A DNA stretch of 64,000 bases from an uncultured Bacteroidales bacterium (GTDB lineage Bacteria > Bacteroidota > Bacteroidia > Bacteroidales > P3): assembly GCA_944320465.1 (NCBI GenBank), contig CALUHO010000004.1, positions 62,001-126,000 of the forward strand. Reading direction: 5' to 3'. The notes beneath the pieces were generated by a model, which saw only the letters and a list, made by a program, of their open reading frames with translations, was not told where the DNA came from and ran no database searches. This document shows, in pieces, positions 1 to 8,743 of this stretch (positions are counted from its first letter, which is position 1; each line of letters opens with the position of its first letter). The position numbers were made by a program, and so were the translations under genes.

Positions 1-47
1 TTGGCTTTCGGAATCGACCGATAGAAACCAAAATCAAATCAAATACA

Positions 48-1679
48 ATGGAAAAGCAACAAGTGCTCAAAGACTTGGAAAGCTACGGTATCACCGGCAC
101 CAAGGAAGTTTTTTACAACCTTTCGTATGAAGAGTTGTTCAAGCATGAAAGCGATCCTACATTGGAAGGCTATGCCCGCGCTTATCTTACCGACACCGGC
201 GCGATGACGGTGGATACGGGTATCTTCACCGGCCGTTCGCCCAAAGACAAGTATATTGTCCGCAATCCTGAATCGGAAGGCAATGTATGGTGGGCGCAGG
301 AAGGTCGCAAAGGTTCTGACAACAAGCCTATCACTCCCGCTTTGTGGAAGAAGCTGTATGACAACAGCAGCAAGGAACTTTCTGGCAAGAAATTGTATGT
401 GCAGGATGGTTATGTGGGAGCCAACCCCAACAGCCGGCTCTGCATCCGTATCGTCACCGAAGTGGCTTGGCAGGCGCATTTTGCCAAGAACATGTTCATC
501 CGTCCTACCGAGGAAGAACTGAAGACCTTCAAGCCCGACTTCGTGATGCTGAACGCCTGCAAGACCACCTATCCCGACTACAAGGCCGAAGGCATGAACA
601 GCGAAGTGTATGTGGCTTTCAATCTGGATGAAAAGCGTGCCGTAGTGGGCGGTACCTGGTACGGCGGCGAAATGAAGAAAGGCTTCTTCTCGGTGATGAA
701 CTACTTCCTGCCGCTCAAGGGCATGGCTTCGATGCACTGCTCGGCCAACATGGGCAAGGATGGCGACACGGCCATCTTCTTCGGCCTGTCCGGAACCGGC
801 AAGACCACCTTGTCCACTGACCCGAACCGTCAGCTGATTGGCGATGACGAACACGGCTGGGACGATGAAGGCGTGTTCAACTTTGAAGGCGGTTGCTATG
901 CCAAGTGCATCCATCTGTCGGCTGAAAACGAACCCGATATCTATGGGGCTATCAAGCGCGATGCTCTTCTGGAAAACGTGGTGTTCGACCCCAAGACCGG
1001 CAAAATCGATTTTGACGATGCCTCCAAGACCGAAAACACCCGTGTTTCGTATCCTATCTACCACATCAACAACATTGTGAAGCCGGTTTCCAAGGGCGGT
1101 CATCCTTCCAAGGTGATTTTCCTGACAGCCGATGCTTTCGGGGTTCTGCCTCCGGTTTCGCGTTTGAACGCTGAACAGACCAAGTACCAGTTCCTGAGCG
1201 GTTACACCGCCAAGGTGGCCGGTACCGAACGCGGTATCAAGGAACCGACGCCTACTTTCTCTTCCTGCTTCGGCGCGGCTTTCCTGCTGCTGCACCCCAC
1301 GGTTTATGCCCGTGAATTGGTGAAGAAGATGGAACTGCACGGTTCTACCGCGTATTTGGTCAATACCGGCTGGATCGCCGGACCTTACGGGGTCGGCCAT
1401 CGTATCGACATCCCCTCCACCCGCGCCATCATCAACGCGATTCTGGACGGTTCGCTCGACAAGGCCGAAACCGAGACCATCCCGGTATTCAACCTGTCGA
1501 TTCCCAAGGCGGTGAACGGCGTGGATTCCAAGATCCTGAACCCGCGCAACCTCTGGGCTAATCCCGAAGACTGGGACAAGGCCGCCCGCGAACTGGGGGC
1601 CAAGTTCATCAAGAACTTCGAGACCTTTACCGATACGGAGGAAGGGAAGGCACTTGTGGCTGCCGGACCCCAAATTTGA
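48..1679 (+). CDS. pckA: phosphoenolpyruvate carboxykinase (ATP)
   Basis: Cytosolic enzyme interconverting oxaloacetate + ATP and PEP + CO2 + ADP; in gut Bacteroidota it usually runs as a CO2-fixing step feeding fumarate/succinate fermentation (family knowledge). The 543-residue length is normal for the ATP-dependent class. Seen: the [10 protein letters not shown] substrate-site motif near residue 63, the P-loop GLSGTGKTT at about 246-254, the GDDEHGW metal-site motif at about 267, and the [11 protein letters not shown] segment near the C-terminus. The start MEKQQV is the only sensible one. A long opposite-strand ORF over the gene is a codon-bias shadow. A palindromic repeat begins 1 bp after the stop codon; no conventional T-tailed terminator is seen before it. 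Confidence 0.98.
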   Translation: MEKQQVLKDLESYGITGTKEVFYNLSYEELFKHESDPTLEGYARAYLTDTGAMTVDTGIFTGRSPKDKYIVRNPESEGNVWWAQEGRKGSDNKPITPALWKKLYDNSSKELSGKKLYVQDGYVGANPNSRLCIRIVTEVAWQAHFAKNMFIRPTEEELKTFKPDFVMLNACKTTYPDYKAEGMNSEVYVAFNLDEKRAVVGGTWYGGEMKKGFFSVMNYFLPLKGMASMHCSANMGKDGDTAIFFGLSGTGKTTLSTDPNRQLIGDDEHGWDDEGVFNFEGGCYAKCIHLSAENEPDIYGAIKRDALLENVVFDPKTGKIDFDDASKTENTRVSYPIYHINNIVKPVSKGGHPSKVIFLTADAFGVLPPVSRLNAEQTKYQFLSGYTAKVAGTERGIKEPTPTFSSCFGAAFLLLHPTVYARELVKKMELHGSTAYLVNTGWIAGPYGVGHRIDIPSTRAIINAILDGSLDKAETETIPVFNLSIPKAVNGVDSKILNPRNLWANPEDWDKAARELGAKFIKNFETFTDTEEGKALVAAGPQI

Positions 1680-1680
1680 T

Positions 1681-1872
1681 CCGAATCGGGCATTAGACTT
1701 TGGGCGGATTGTCTGCTTATGGCATGCAGATTGATTCCCTCTTAGCCGAAGGCGTAGCGGGCTACGTCGAGGTGTAGTGGGGAGCAAGATGCAGACAGAA
1801 GCGGACAAGATGTCCAAAAGCGTCCTTTTCGCCATCGGAGACGAACCGGCGAGTCTGATGACTGATTGGGGT
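1681..1872. repeat. dispersed palindromic repeat, family A copy 1
   Basis: The left end resembles CCCAAATCGGTCATTAGAC (here ccgaatcgggcattagac) and the right end GTCTGATGACCGATTTGGG (here degenerate, gactgattgggg), giving imperfect terminal inverted repeats. The centre carries GCCGAAGGCGTAGCGGGCTA, the reverse complement of a block in the copy at 8131. It starts directly after the pckA stop codon. There is no coding capacity; it could be a MITE, a REP-like element or a stem-loop terminator module. Confidence 0.7.
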
Positions 1873-1883
1873 CTGGTTGGTGT

Positions 1884-1998
1884 TTGAAACGGATAATCTG
1901 CGTTGTTGCGCGAGGTGTTCGAAACGGATCACATACGTGGGTATGCTCCGCGTTTTTCGCTCCTCGCGACGCCTCGCATCTCATCCGTTTTGAAAAGC
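1884..1998. repeat. long hairpin repeat, family B copy 1
   Basis: Outer arms both read AAACGGAT-(A/G)A-type sequence in opposite orientation (left end at 1887, right end at 1996), enclosing GCGCGAGG / CCTCGCGA arms and a central CATACGTGGGTATG dyad. It has the same organisation as the copy at 8371. No gene is visible in 1999-2313 apart from a further repeat end. Confidence 0.5.
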
Positions 1999-2230
1999 CC
2001 ATCGTGGCAGAGATGAGGTTCTCGAGGTTTTGCGAAAAGGTAGCAGGGGTGCGAATTTTGCGCCTCTGCTATTTTCTGTTGATATTGTTGGTGAATTGCA
2101 GAACTTCGGATCGGACGAATCTCGGACGAAGCCGATGGGTTGTTGAGCCTTTAGCTTGAACCGGCAGGGACAAATAAGGCGATCCGATAGTTTGGCTTGG
2201 AAGCCTTATCCGCGGAACGTAAACGGACTC

Positions 2231-2256
2231 GGCGAGTCTGATGACCGATTTGGGTT
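2231..2256. repeat. solo end of family A repeat
   Basis: GTCTGATGACCGATTTGGGTT, identical to the right terminus of the family A copies, with no left partner recognised nearby. It lies 58 bp upstream of the start at 2314, so it may sit in that gene's leader. Confidence 0.6.
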
Positions 2257-2313
2257 CAATTCCGGTTCGGTTTTATTGAAAGCGAAGTTAAACAGTTTGT
2301 AGTCAAGCCCCTA

Positions 2314-5300
2314 ATGAAAGTATTCGATATGCTGCCGATGGAAGAACGCCGTGGTTGGGGCTTTAGGAACGTAATGGCGAGAGGCAGGTTTTTGGGTTTT
2401 TCCCTTTTCTTTTTCCTTTTCTTTTTCTCGGCATCGGCCCAGTTCTACACGGGAAGCAGCCAGACCTTTGGAAGGAAAAGGGTTCAATACAATCGGTTTT
2501 ATTGGTATTATTACCGTTTTGACGGTTTTGATGTCTATTTCAATTCCCAAGGGAAGAATCTGGCGTTATATACGGCTAACTATATCCAGCATCATTTGGA
2601 CGAGATGGAGAACATAGTGGGATTCCAAGCCCAGGCGGGTTTGAAATTCATTGTGTTCAACAGGCTTTCCGATTACAAGCAGAGCAATATCGGGTATTTG
2701 GACGAGAATACGGAGTCTAATGCCAATCCTGGAGGGGTGACCCGTTTTCTGGACAACAAGGTTTTTCTGTATTTCAACGGGGATTATGTGGATTTTGAGC
2801 GTCAGATTCGCTTAGGAATAGCTGAGCTTTTAGTGGCTCAGGCATTGACAGGTACCAAGGTGGGCGCGCAATACAGGAGTTCGTATTTGATGGACTTGCC
2901 TCGGTGGTTTAGCGGCGGTCTGGCATCGTACTTCAGCAGGCCTTGGGATGAAGAATTGGATGAACGTCTGGCAGCTTCTATCCATAAGAAAGGATACAAG
3001 TATTTTTCGGCCTTGGAGGGTGAAGAGGCCGTGTTTGCCGGACATAGTTTCTGGAATTTCATTGCCGAGAAATACGGTCCGGAGGCAGTTTCCCGCTGTG
3101 TACGGGTAGTGGCTTCCGAGAGACGGATCAATAAGACTTTTGAAATCGCGGTTGGGGTCAAGTTCAAGGATTTGATCAAATTGTGGAGGAATTATTATTT
3201 GAGCCGTTACATGACGGGTGCCGCGCGTGATACGGCTATGGCGCAGGATGCATTGAAAAAGGTGAACAAGGTGGATTATGTCTACGACCGTTTTTTGCTG
3301 AATCCTAATGGCAACGAGGCTGCATTTGTGGCAAACAAGTTGGGACGGGCCAAGGTTTACCTTCAGACGGTGGATCCGATGCGGCGTTTTTGCATTTTCC
3401 GGACGGGAGCGGCCATCAATGACAATCCGGATTACACTTTTCCCCTGCTATGTTTTCACCCTAATGGCAAAATGCTGGGGATCATGGCCGAATATGAAGG
3501 AAGGACTGCTTTGTTCCTCTATGAGATAGAGAAAAACAAACGTGGAAGATTCAAGAAGAAGCCGGTAAACCGTCATACCATGCGGTATTATTTGGATTAT
3601 TTCGATAAAGTAAATAGTTTCTCTTTTTCTCCGGATGGCCGGACTTTGGCTTTAGGGGCGACCAATAGCGGTTACCCTGATATATACTTGTTCCGGTTGG
3701 GAGCGGGTACGCGTCAGCGTCTCACCTATGATTTGTACGATGATTTCGATCCGGTTTTCATACCCGGTACGGACTATTTGGTTTTTGCTTCCAACCGGCC
3801 GGACGACACTTTGCGCAAGGATGAGAAGTTCGAGGTGGCACCTTCCATGAATCCGGGCCGGAACTTGTTCGCTTACGATTTGTCAGGCAAGGAACCTCAG
3901 CTGTTTGCCATGACGGACGAGGATGTCCGGACTCTGTTGCGTTCGCCCAAAGTGCTTGGAGAGGGACGTTTGGCTTTTACGAGCAACAAGTACGGGCAGA
4001 CTAACGTGGCCATAGGGCAGCTTGGGAAAACCATAGCCCACATTGATACGGCTATCCATTACCGTTCTACTTTTCAGAGTGGGATTGTGACGGATTACGA
4101 ACCGGGTATGATTTCTTTTGACGCGGCAGCCGGACGAGGCGAATATGCCCAATTGCGTCTGCAGGTTGGAGACAAAGGCCGGTATTGGATGGGAATCGAT
4201 CCCATTGGCAGGATTCTGCCTTCGCTGGATGAAGAGGGAGGCTTGTTGCAGGAGTCTTCGGGTTTGGCCAAGGATGCCGAATTTTCAAGAGGCGTGATTG
4301 AGGCGAAAGCCTTGCGCGGCATGGATCGCAAGATACGCCCTTCCCGATTCAAAAAGGATTTGTGGGAGAGGGATGCTAAGCGAAAAGCAAGGAAGGCTTA
4401 TCAGGACAGCATAGAGCAAGCGAGGGCTATGGATACGACGGCTGAGGCCAAGCGGTGGAAGGAAGAGCAACTGGCCAGGACGTTGTTGCAGGTTCGGAAC
4501 GCGGAGGCAAAGGATTACCGCCCGTTGACGGTTTATGACCAATGGTTGTTGGAGCGGGCCGGTTTGTGGAACGAAGCCGAGGCCGGGTCGGGCAAAGAGG
4601 ACATGGAAAATAGCAATGGAAGTGCGGTAAGCCGGGGCCTTCCCGTTGATTCCTTGCAGGACATGCCGGCTCCTTTGGCGCAAGCTTGGACTAATTACCG
4701 GTTAATGGGCAGTCGTACGGATACTTTGGCTGCAGGATTCTCGGATTCGATGGCTCGGGAATGGTTCAAGGCTTTGGGAGACACCGTGCTGGAAGAGGAT
4801 GCCAAGCTTCCTCCTAATCAACGGATTTACAAGGTGGAATATTTTATCAATTCAGCCACGACCCAGTTGAGTTTCGATTATCTGAGTGCCACTTATCAGC
4901 AGTTTACCAATAGCAGTTCGCCTATTTACTTGAATCCGGGAACAAGCGGGTTGACGCAGATTTCGATGTCCGATTTGATGGAAAACCATCGGATTATCGG
5001 TGGCTTTGGCTTTTCGTTGGATTTTTCAAGCACGGAGTACCTCTTTAGCTATGAGTATCTGGAACGCCGCTTGGGGCATCAGGTAATCCTGCACATGGCA
5101 AATCTTAATTCCAATGACGCTGTTGGTTATCCATACAAGCAGAACACGTACGATGCCCATTATGTGATGAAATACCCTTTGTCTCCGGTTTCGATGATCC
5201 GGGGTTCGGTATTCGGACGTTACGACCGTTCTGTCCAGCAAGCTATCGACTATACTTCTTTGATGACGGAGACTTACCATGAGTTGAGGGTTGGTCTGAA

Positions 5301-6018
5301 GGCGGAATGGGTATACGATCATAGCCGGTTCGTAACCCAGAATATTTATTTCGGGACCCGGGGCAAGGTTTGGGCCGAGTATTACCAAGGCGTGTGGAAC
5401 AACCATCAGAATCTGTTTGTGGTCGGGGTGGATTTCCGGGATTACAGGCGTTTGTACAAAACGATGATTTGGGCCAACCGGGTTGCGGTTTCCACTTCTT
5501 TCGGGCAGCAGAAACTGGTGTATTACATGGGAGGGGTAGACAGTTGGATCGGGGCTCGTTTCAATCAGGATGTGGAGACCGACCCTAATCAGAATTACGC
5601 TTACCAGACATTGGCTACCAATATGCGGGGATTCACGCAGAATATCCGGAACGGGAATACGTTTGCGGTTATCAATAGCGAAATCCGTATCCCTTTCGTG
5701 CAGGTGATTTCGCCTCGTCCGGTACAGTCTTCTTTCTTGCGCCACCTGCAACTTGTTCTTTTTGGCGATGTGGGCAGTGCCTGGAGCGGCTGGAATCCTT
5801 GGTCCAAGGATAATCATTTTTATAAAAAGACCGTTGAGGATGGCAAGCTGACGGTGGTCTTGGACAAGGATGCCAATCCTTTTGTGGGTGGTTTTGGCGT
5901 AGGTTTGCGGATGCAGCTTTTCGGGTATTTTCTCCGGGGGGACGTGGCCTGGGGCGTGGAAAACGGCATCGTGCACAAGAAGCCCGTGTTCTATTTCTCG
6001 CTCAGCACCGATTTCTAA
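2314..6018 (+). CDS. large TolB-like propeller / outer-membrane barrel protein
   Basis: 1234 residues if the first ATG is used; Met21 (2374) gives a more compact signal peptide (MARGRF, then a Phe/Leu-rich core ending SASAQ) and is a real alternative. The N-terminal third (about 70-320) resembles the peptidase-MA-like region of Bacteroidota 'TolB-like' proteins, but I do not see a clear HExxH zinc motif. Residues about 320-600 hold PD40/WD-type blades (FSPDGRTLALG, IPGTDYLVFASNRPDD). A charged coiled segment rich in Lys/Arg/Glu spans about 670-750. The last 350-400 residues alternate aromatic strands and end FYFSLSTDF, as an outer-membrane beta-barrel does. The function is unknown; an outer-membrane surface protein is the safest call. 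A hairpin terminator follows. Confidence 0.75.
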   Translation: MKVFDMLPMEERRGWGFRNVMARGRFLGFSLFFFLFFFSASAQFYTGSSQTFGRKRVQYNRFYWYYYRFDGFDVYFNSQGKNLALYTANYIQHHLDEMENIVGFQAQAGLKFIVFNRLSDYKQSNIGYLDENTESNANPGGVTRFLDNKVFLYFNGDYVDFERQIRLGIAELLVAQALTGTKVGAQYRSSYLMDLPRWFSGGLASYFSRPWDEELDERLAASIHKKGYKYFSALEGEEAVFAGHSFWNFIAEKYGPEAVSRCVRVVASERRINKTFEIAVGVKFKDLIKLWRNYYLSRYMTGAARDTAMAQDALKKVNKVDYVYDRFLLNPNGNEAAFVANKLGRAKVYLQTVDPMRRFCIFRTGAAINDNPDYTFPLLCFHPNGKMLGIMAEYEGRTALFLYEIEKNKRGRFKKKPVNRHTMRYYLDYFDKVNSFSFSPDGRTLALGATNSGYPDIYLFRLGAGTRQRLTYDLYDDFDPVFIPGTDYLVFASNRPDDTLRKDEKFEVAPSMNPGRNLFAYDLSGKEPQLFAMTDEDVRTLLRSPKVLGEGRLAFTSNKYGQTNVAIGQLGKTIAHIDTAIHYRSTFQSGIVTDYEPGMISFDAAAGRGEYAQLRLQVGDKGRYWMGIDPIGRILPSLDEEGGLLQESSGLAKDAEFSRGVIEAKALRGMDRKIRPSRFKKDLWERDAKRKARKAYQDSIEQARAMDTTAEAKRWKEEQLARTLLQVRNAEAKDYRPLTVYDQWLLERAGLWNEAEAGSGKEDMENSNGSAVSRGLPVDSLQDMPAPLAQAWTNYRLMGSRTDTLAAGFSDSMAREWFKALGDTVLEEDAKLPPNQRIYKVEYFINSATTQLSFDYLSATYQQFTNSSSPIYLNPGTSGLTQISMSDLMENHRIIGGFGFSLDFSSTEYLFSYEYLERRLGHQVILHMANLNSNDAVGYPYKQNTYDAHYVMKYPLSPVSMIRGSVFGRYDRSVQQAIDYTSLMTETYHELRVGLKAEWVYDHSRFVTQNIYFGTRGKVWAEYYQGVWNNHQNLFVVGVDFRDYRRLYKTMIWANRVAVSTSFGQQKLVYYMGGVDSWIGARFNQDVETDPNQNYAYQTLATNMRGFTQNIRNGNTFAVINSEIRIPFVQVISPRPVQSSFLRHLQLVLFGDVGSAWSGWNPWSKDNHFYKKTVEDGKLTVVLDKDANPFVGGFGVGLRMQLFGYFLRGDVAWGVENGIVHKKPVFYFSLSTDF

Positions 6019-6065
6019 GAAGCTGTCTGGTAATCCAATTGTCAGACGGATACATCGGTCGAACG

Positions 6066-6112
6066 TTTTACGATGAAGGCTCTTTTGCGTGTCGTCACAT
6101 CGTAAAATTTTT
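6066..6112 (+). terminator. rho-independent terminator after the 2314 gene
   Basis: Perfect 10-bp arms TTTTACGATG (6066-6075) and CATCGTAAAA (6098-6107) with a 22-nt loop, followed by five Ts. It lies between convergent genes and could serve both strands because the left arm begins with Ts/As. Confidence 0.6.
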
Positions 6113-6174
6113 GACAAAATCCATAGGCGAACCCATGATGAAGCCAGAGGGCATTTCGATTAGGGCTGATAAAA

Positions 6175-7962
6175 TCACGTAATGTCGACCGATTCCGGTT
6201 CTCCCCCTATCTGCAAAAGGAAATTCCGGGTCTTTTCGGAAAGAGGGATGCCCATTTTCTTCCGTATCGAATGGACGACGGTTTCCACTGTGCGGTAGGA
6301 GCGGAAAGTCAGATTGGCGATTTCCTTGACATTGAGTCCGAGCCAGAGCAAGGCGCAGACCCGTTGCTCATTCCGGGTCAGATCCGGGTATTGTACGGAA
6401 AGTGTCTGGAAAAAAGCCGGTGTGACCCGTTCGAAATAGCATTCGAACTCGTCCCAATTCGCCCCTGTTTTATATTCATTCAGTGCCAAAGCCAATTCAT
6501 CAATGACCTCTTTGCAAGCCGTATTGGTATTCAGGGCTTTCAATCTCTTCACACCTGCCTTGAGCCGGGACAGGAGGTCTTCGGAATAAGCCAAGCGCAA
6601 AGAATTCGAGAGCATTTTCCGATTGGTATCCTCCATGCTTTCATCCAAACGCTTGGTAGCAATTTCCATTTCCTCATGGGCGGAACGGATGTTCTTTTCC
6701 TGCCGCATCATCTTGTGCAAGGAAAAAAACAGCAAAACGACCAAACACGCCAGTATTCCAATGAGGACGGAGAGCAGGATCCGTTTGTTCCGGAGTTCCA
6801 AGGTGGCCACCTTCAGTTCCTGTTCCATGAGCTGCTTTTCCAGTTCGCGCTTCTGGGAAACGAAGTTGTTGTTCTGAATCAGAATCTCTTCAACCATACT
6901 GACATTGAACACGGAATCATGAAGCTCGTACCCGCGCCGCTGCATCGCCCAAGCCTTCTGGCAATCGCCCAACTCATGATAGACCTCCGAAACTTCCAGC
7001 AGGCAGGCACTCATGATTTTCTTGGCCGAAATCTCCCGGGCCAATCCTAAAGCCATGTCGTAATAATGCAAAGCCGAAACATAGTCCTTTTCCAAAAAGA
7101 AAATATAGGCCACGTTCTGGGCGGCAAGCGCGTACATGTAGGAGGGTTCGGCATTGTCATCCCTGAAATCCAGGACCTTGAATAGGTACTGCTTTGCCAA
7201 GTCCAGGTTTCCCAGATCCAGATGGATATTGGACATGTTGTAGCAATACGTCATGGCGGCCTTGATGCCGCAGTATTCGGCGGCCTGCCCGGCCCGTGCC
7301 ATCAGAACCAAGGCACTGTCGTAATTTTTCTTGTAATATTGGAGAGCGGCGGCATTGTTCAGGAAATCGAACACGGCGAGGCTGTCTACCCGGCGGGGCA
7401 ACGAGTCCAGACAGGTTCTGGCCGCATGCAGACAACGTTCAGCCAAAAGAGGCTTGTCGAGATTGATGTAAATACAACTCAACAGGGAATAGGCACGGAC
7501 AAGCATGGATGCCTCGACACCTTCTTCCGACAAGATTCCGTACAGATAGGAAGTCCCTTGCTCGTACAATCCCGTGTTGACCGCCATCCGGGCCATGTCG
7601 AACAGGCATTGTTCCCGTCGGGGAAAGTGCAGCCCTTTTGCATCGGCCAGAGAGTCCATCTTTGCCAAGGCTGCCTGTTTTTCGAGCAAGGCGGCCGCGT
7701 AACGCCCCATGCGATCCAAAAGCAAGCTTTTGTCTATCCGGAGCATGGCCGCCAAGGAATCTTTCCTTTTGATGTCATTCCATTTTATCAGGCTATCGTA
7801 GGCTTGCAGGCGGTCCTGCACCGAGACGGCCGGGTCGGCAATGCGGGCGGAATACCAGGAAGTTTTCAAATCCCCGGCAGCAGAGGACGTGCCATAGGCA
7901 TCGCAGGATAGCAGCAAATACAAGGACAAGCAAGAGAACAGTTGCTGAACACATCTTTCCAT
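6175..7962 (-). CDS. TPR-containing membrane regulator with LuxR-type HTH
   Basis: 595 residues. A signal-peptide-like N-terminus (MERCVQQLFSCLSLYLLLSC) is followed by several TPR-like helical repeats (about 60-350), one transmembrane helix at about 391-412 (ILLSVLIGILACLVVLLFF), a coiled-coil stretch, and a C-terminal LuxR-family helix-turn-helix at about 526-570 (NEQRVCALLWLGLNVKEIA, then RSYRTVETVVHSIRKKMGI). This is the common Bacteroidota design of periplasmic TPRs linked through the membrane to a cytoplasmic DNA-binding domain, probably a one-component sensor. No partner gene or target is evident; it is transcribed alone, convergent with the 2314 gene. Confidence 0.85.
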   Translation of the reverse strand: MERCVQQLFSCLSLYLLLSCDAYGTSSAAGDLKTSWYSARIADPAVSVQDRLQAYDSLIKWNDIKRKDSLAAMLRIDKSLLLDRMGRYAAALLEKQAALAKMDSLADAKGLHFPRREQCLFDMARMAVNTGLYEQGTSYLYGILSEEGVEASMLVRAYSLLSCIYINLDKPLLAERCLHAARTCLDSLPRRVDSLAVFDFLNNAAALQYYKKNYDSALVLMARAGQAAEYCGIKAAMTYCYNMSNIHLDLGNLDLAKQYLFKVLDFRDDNAEPSYMYALAAQNVAYIFFLEKDYVSALHYYDMALGLAREISAKKIMSACLLEVSEVYHELGDCQKAWAMQRRGYELHDSVFNVSMVEEILIQNNNFVSQKRELEKQLMEQELKVATLELRNKRILLSVLIGILACLVVLLFFSLHKMMRQEKNIRSAHEEMEIATKRLDESMEDTNRKMLSNSLRLAYSEDLLSRLKAGVKRLKALNTNTACKEVIDELALALNEYKTGANWDEFECYFERVTPAFFQTLSVQYPDLTRNEQRVCALLWLGLNVKEIANLTFRSYRTVETVVHSIRKKMGIPLSEKTRNFLLQIGGEPESVDIT

Positions 7963-8130
7963 CCATTCCTGTTTTTGAACCCGGGAAGCTTCCAGAAAGC
8001 GAATTTACAAAATTCCGTCATAACGGATATGCCGTCATGATAAAAGCAAGACGTTGGGAACCGTTTTCGCAACCTCCATTGACAACATAAAAAACAGAGA
8101 ACCATGCAAGAAAAGCTCCGTCTCCATTTT

Positions 8131-8357
8131 AACCCAAATCGGTCATTAGACACGCCATGTCCGTTTCTGATTGGGAAAATGAGGCATTCGGGCATCTTGC
8201 CCGCTTCTGTCCGCATCCTGTTTCTCGCTACGCCTCGACGTAGCCCGCTACGCCTTCGGCTAGGCGAGAAGCATGCTGCATGACACAAGCGGGCAATCTC
8301 CCCAAAGTCTAATGACCGATTTGGGTTTAACCCAAAGTCTGATGACCGATTTGGGTT
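8131..8357. repeat. family A palindromic repeat, best copy, plus duplicated end
   Basis: Full copy 8131-8328: it starts AACCCAAATCGGTCATTAGA and ends TCTAATGACCGATTTGGGTT, near-perfect terminal inverted repeats of about 20 bp. The interior hairpin is CTCGCTACGCCTCGACGTAG facing CGCTACGCCTTCGGCTAGGC. A second, minimal unit (8329-8357) follows directly: AACCCAAAGTCTGATGACC then GATTTGGGTT. There is no ORF of its own. It sits between two minus-strand genes. Confidence 0.8.
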
Positions 8358-8370
8358 TACCCTGCCAAAA

Positions 8371-8496
8371 GGCGGTGTGTCATAATGAGCAATCTGCTTC
8401 GTTGCTATCGAGTCTCGAACTCAGTCACGTACCTAAGTACGTTCCTTCGTTCTCGCTCTCAGCGCCTTGCATCTTACTCACTCTGACACGCCGCCT
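8371..8496. repeat. long hairpin repeat, family B copy 2
   Basis: Terminal inverted repeat GGCGG(T/C)GTGTCA at 8371-8382 and its complement at 8485-8496; interior GCAATCTGCTTCGTTGC and the perfect dyad ACGTACCTAAGTACGT. The left half recurs at 46965-47006 in reverse orientation. The rest of the 7963-8743 gap shows no gene. Confidence 0.6.
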
Positions 8497-8743
8497 GAGA
8501 TTTATTTCAAATCCCTATTTTGATACACCCTCTCCCAAGGCCGGCAAGCCTCGTGCCAAACTGTCCGGGAAGCGGGAACCCAGCGGATTCCCGGACTCCC
8601 CGGGACTCGTTTTTTCAACGCAACACAAGCCTGATTATCAGCACGCAGGTTACGACAATCAACACGCCTAGAACCATGCTTGCCAAGGCCCAGAAGCGTT
8701 TGCCGGAACTTTCTCCGGATTTCCCAGTTTCTGGATTCATGGC

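Noticed and set aside
39..1835. 598-codon open frame opposite pckA
   Set aside because: It mirrors the codon pattern of pckA, has no signal, domain or promoter, and crosses the repeat after pckA. Similar long opposite frames over 5026-6117, 8762-12433, 16793-19351 and 59345-60628 were rejected for the same reason.
6013..6035. Possible insertion-sequence end (agaagctgtctggtaat) after the 2314 gene
   Set aside because: It resembles the 46856 terminus for only about 10 bp and no opposite end was found nearby.
7866..8288. 140-codon minus-strand ORF upstream of the TPR regulator
   Set aside because: Most of it translates the family A repeat; no signal peptide or domain in the remaining part.
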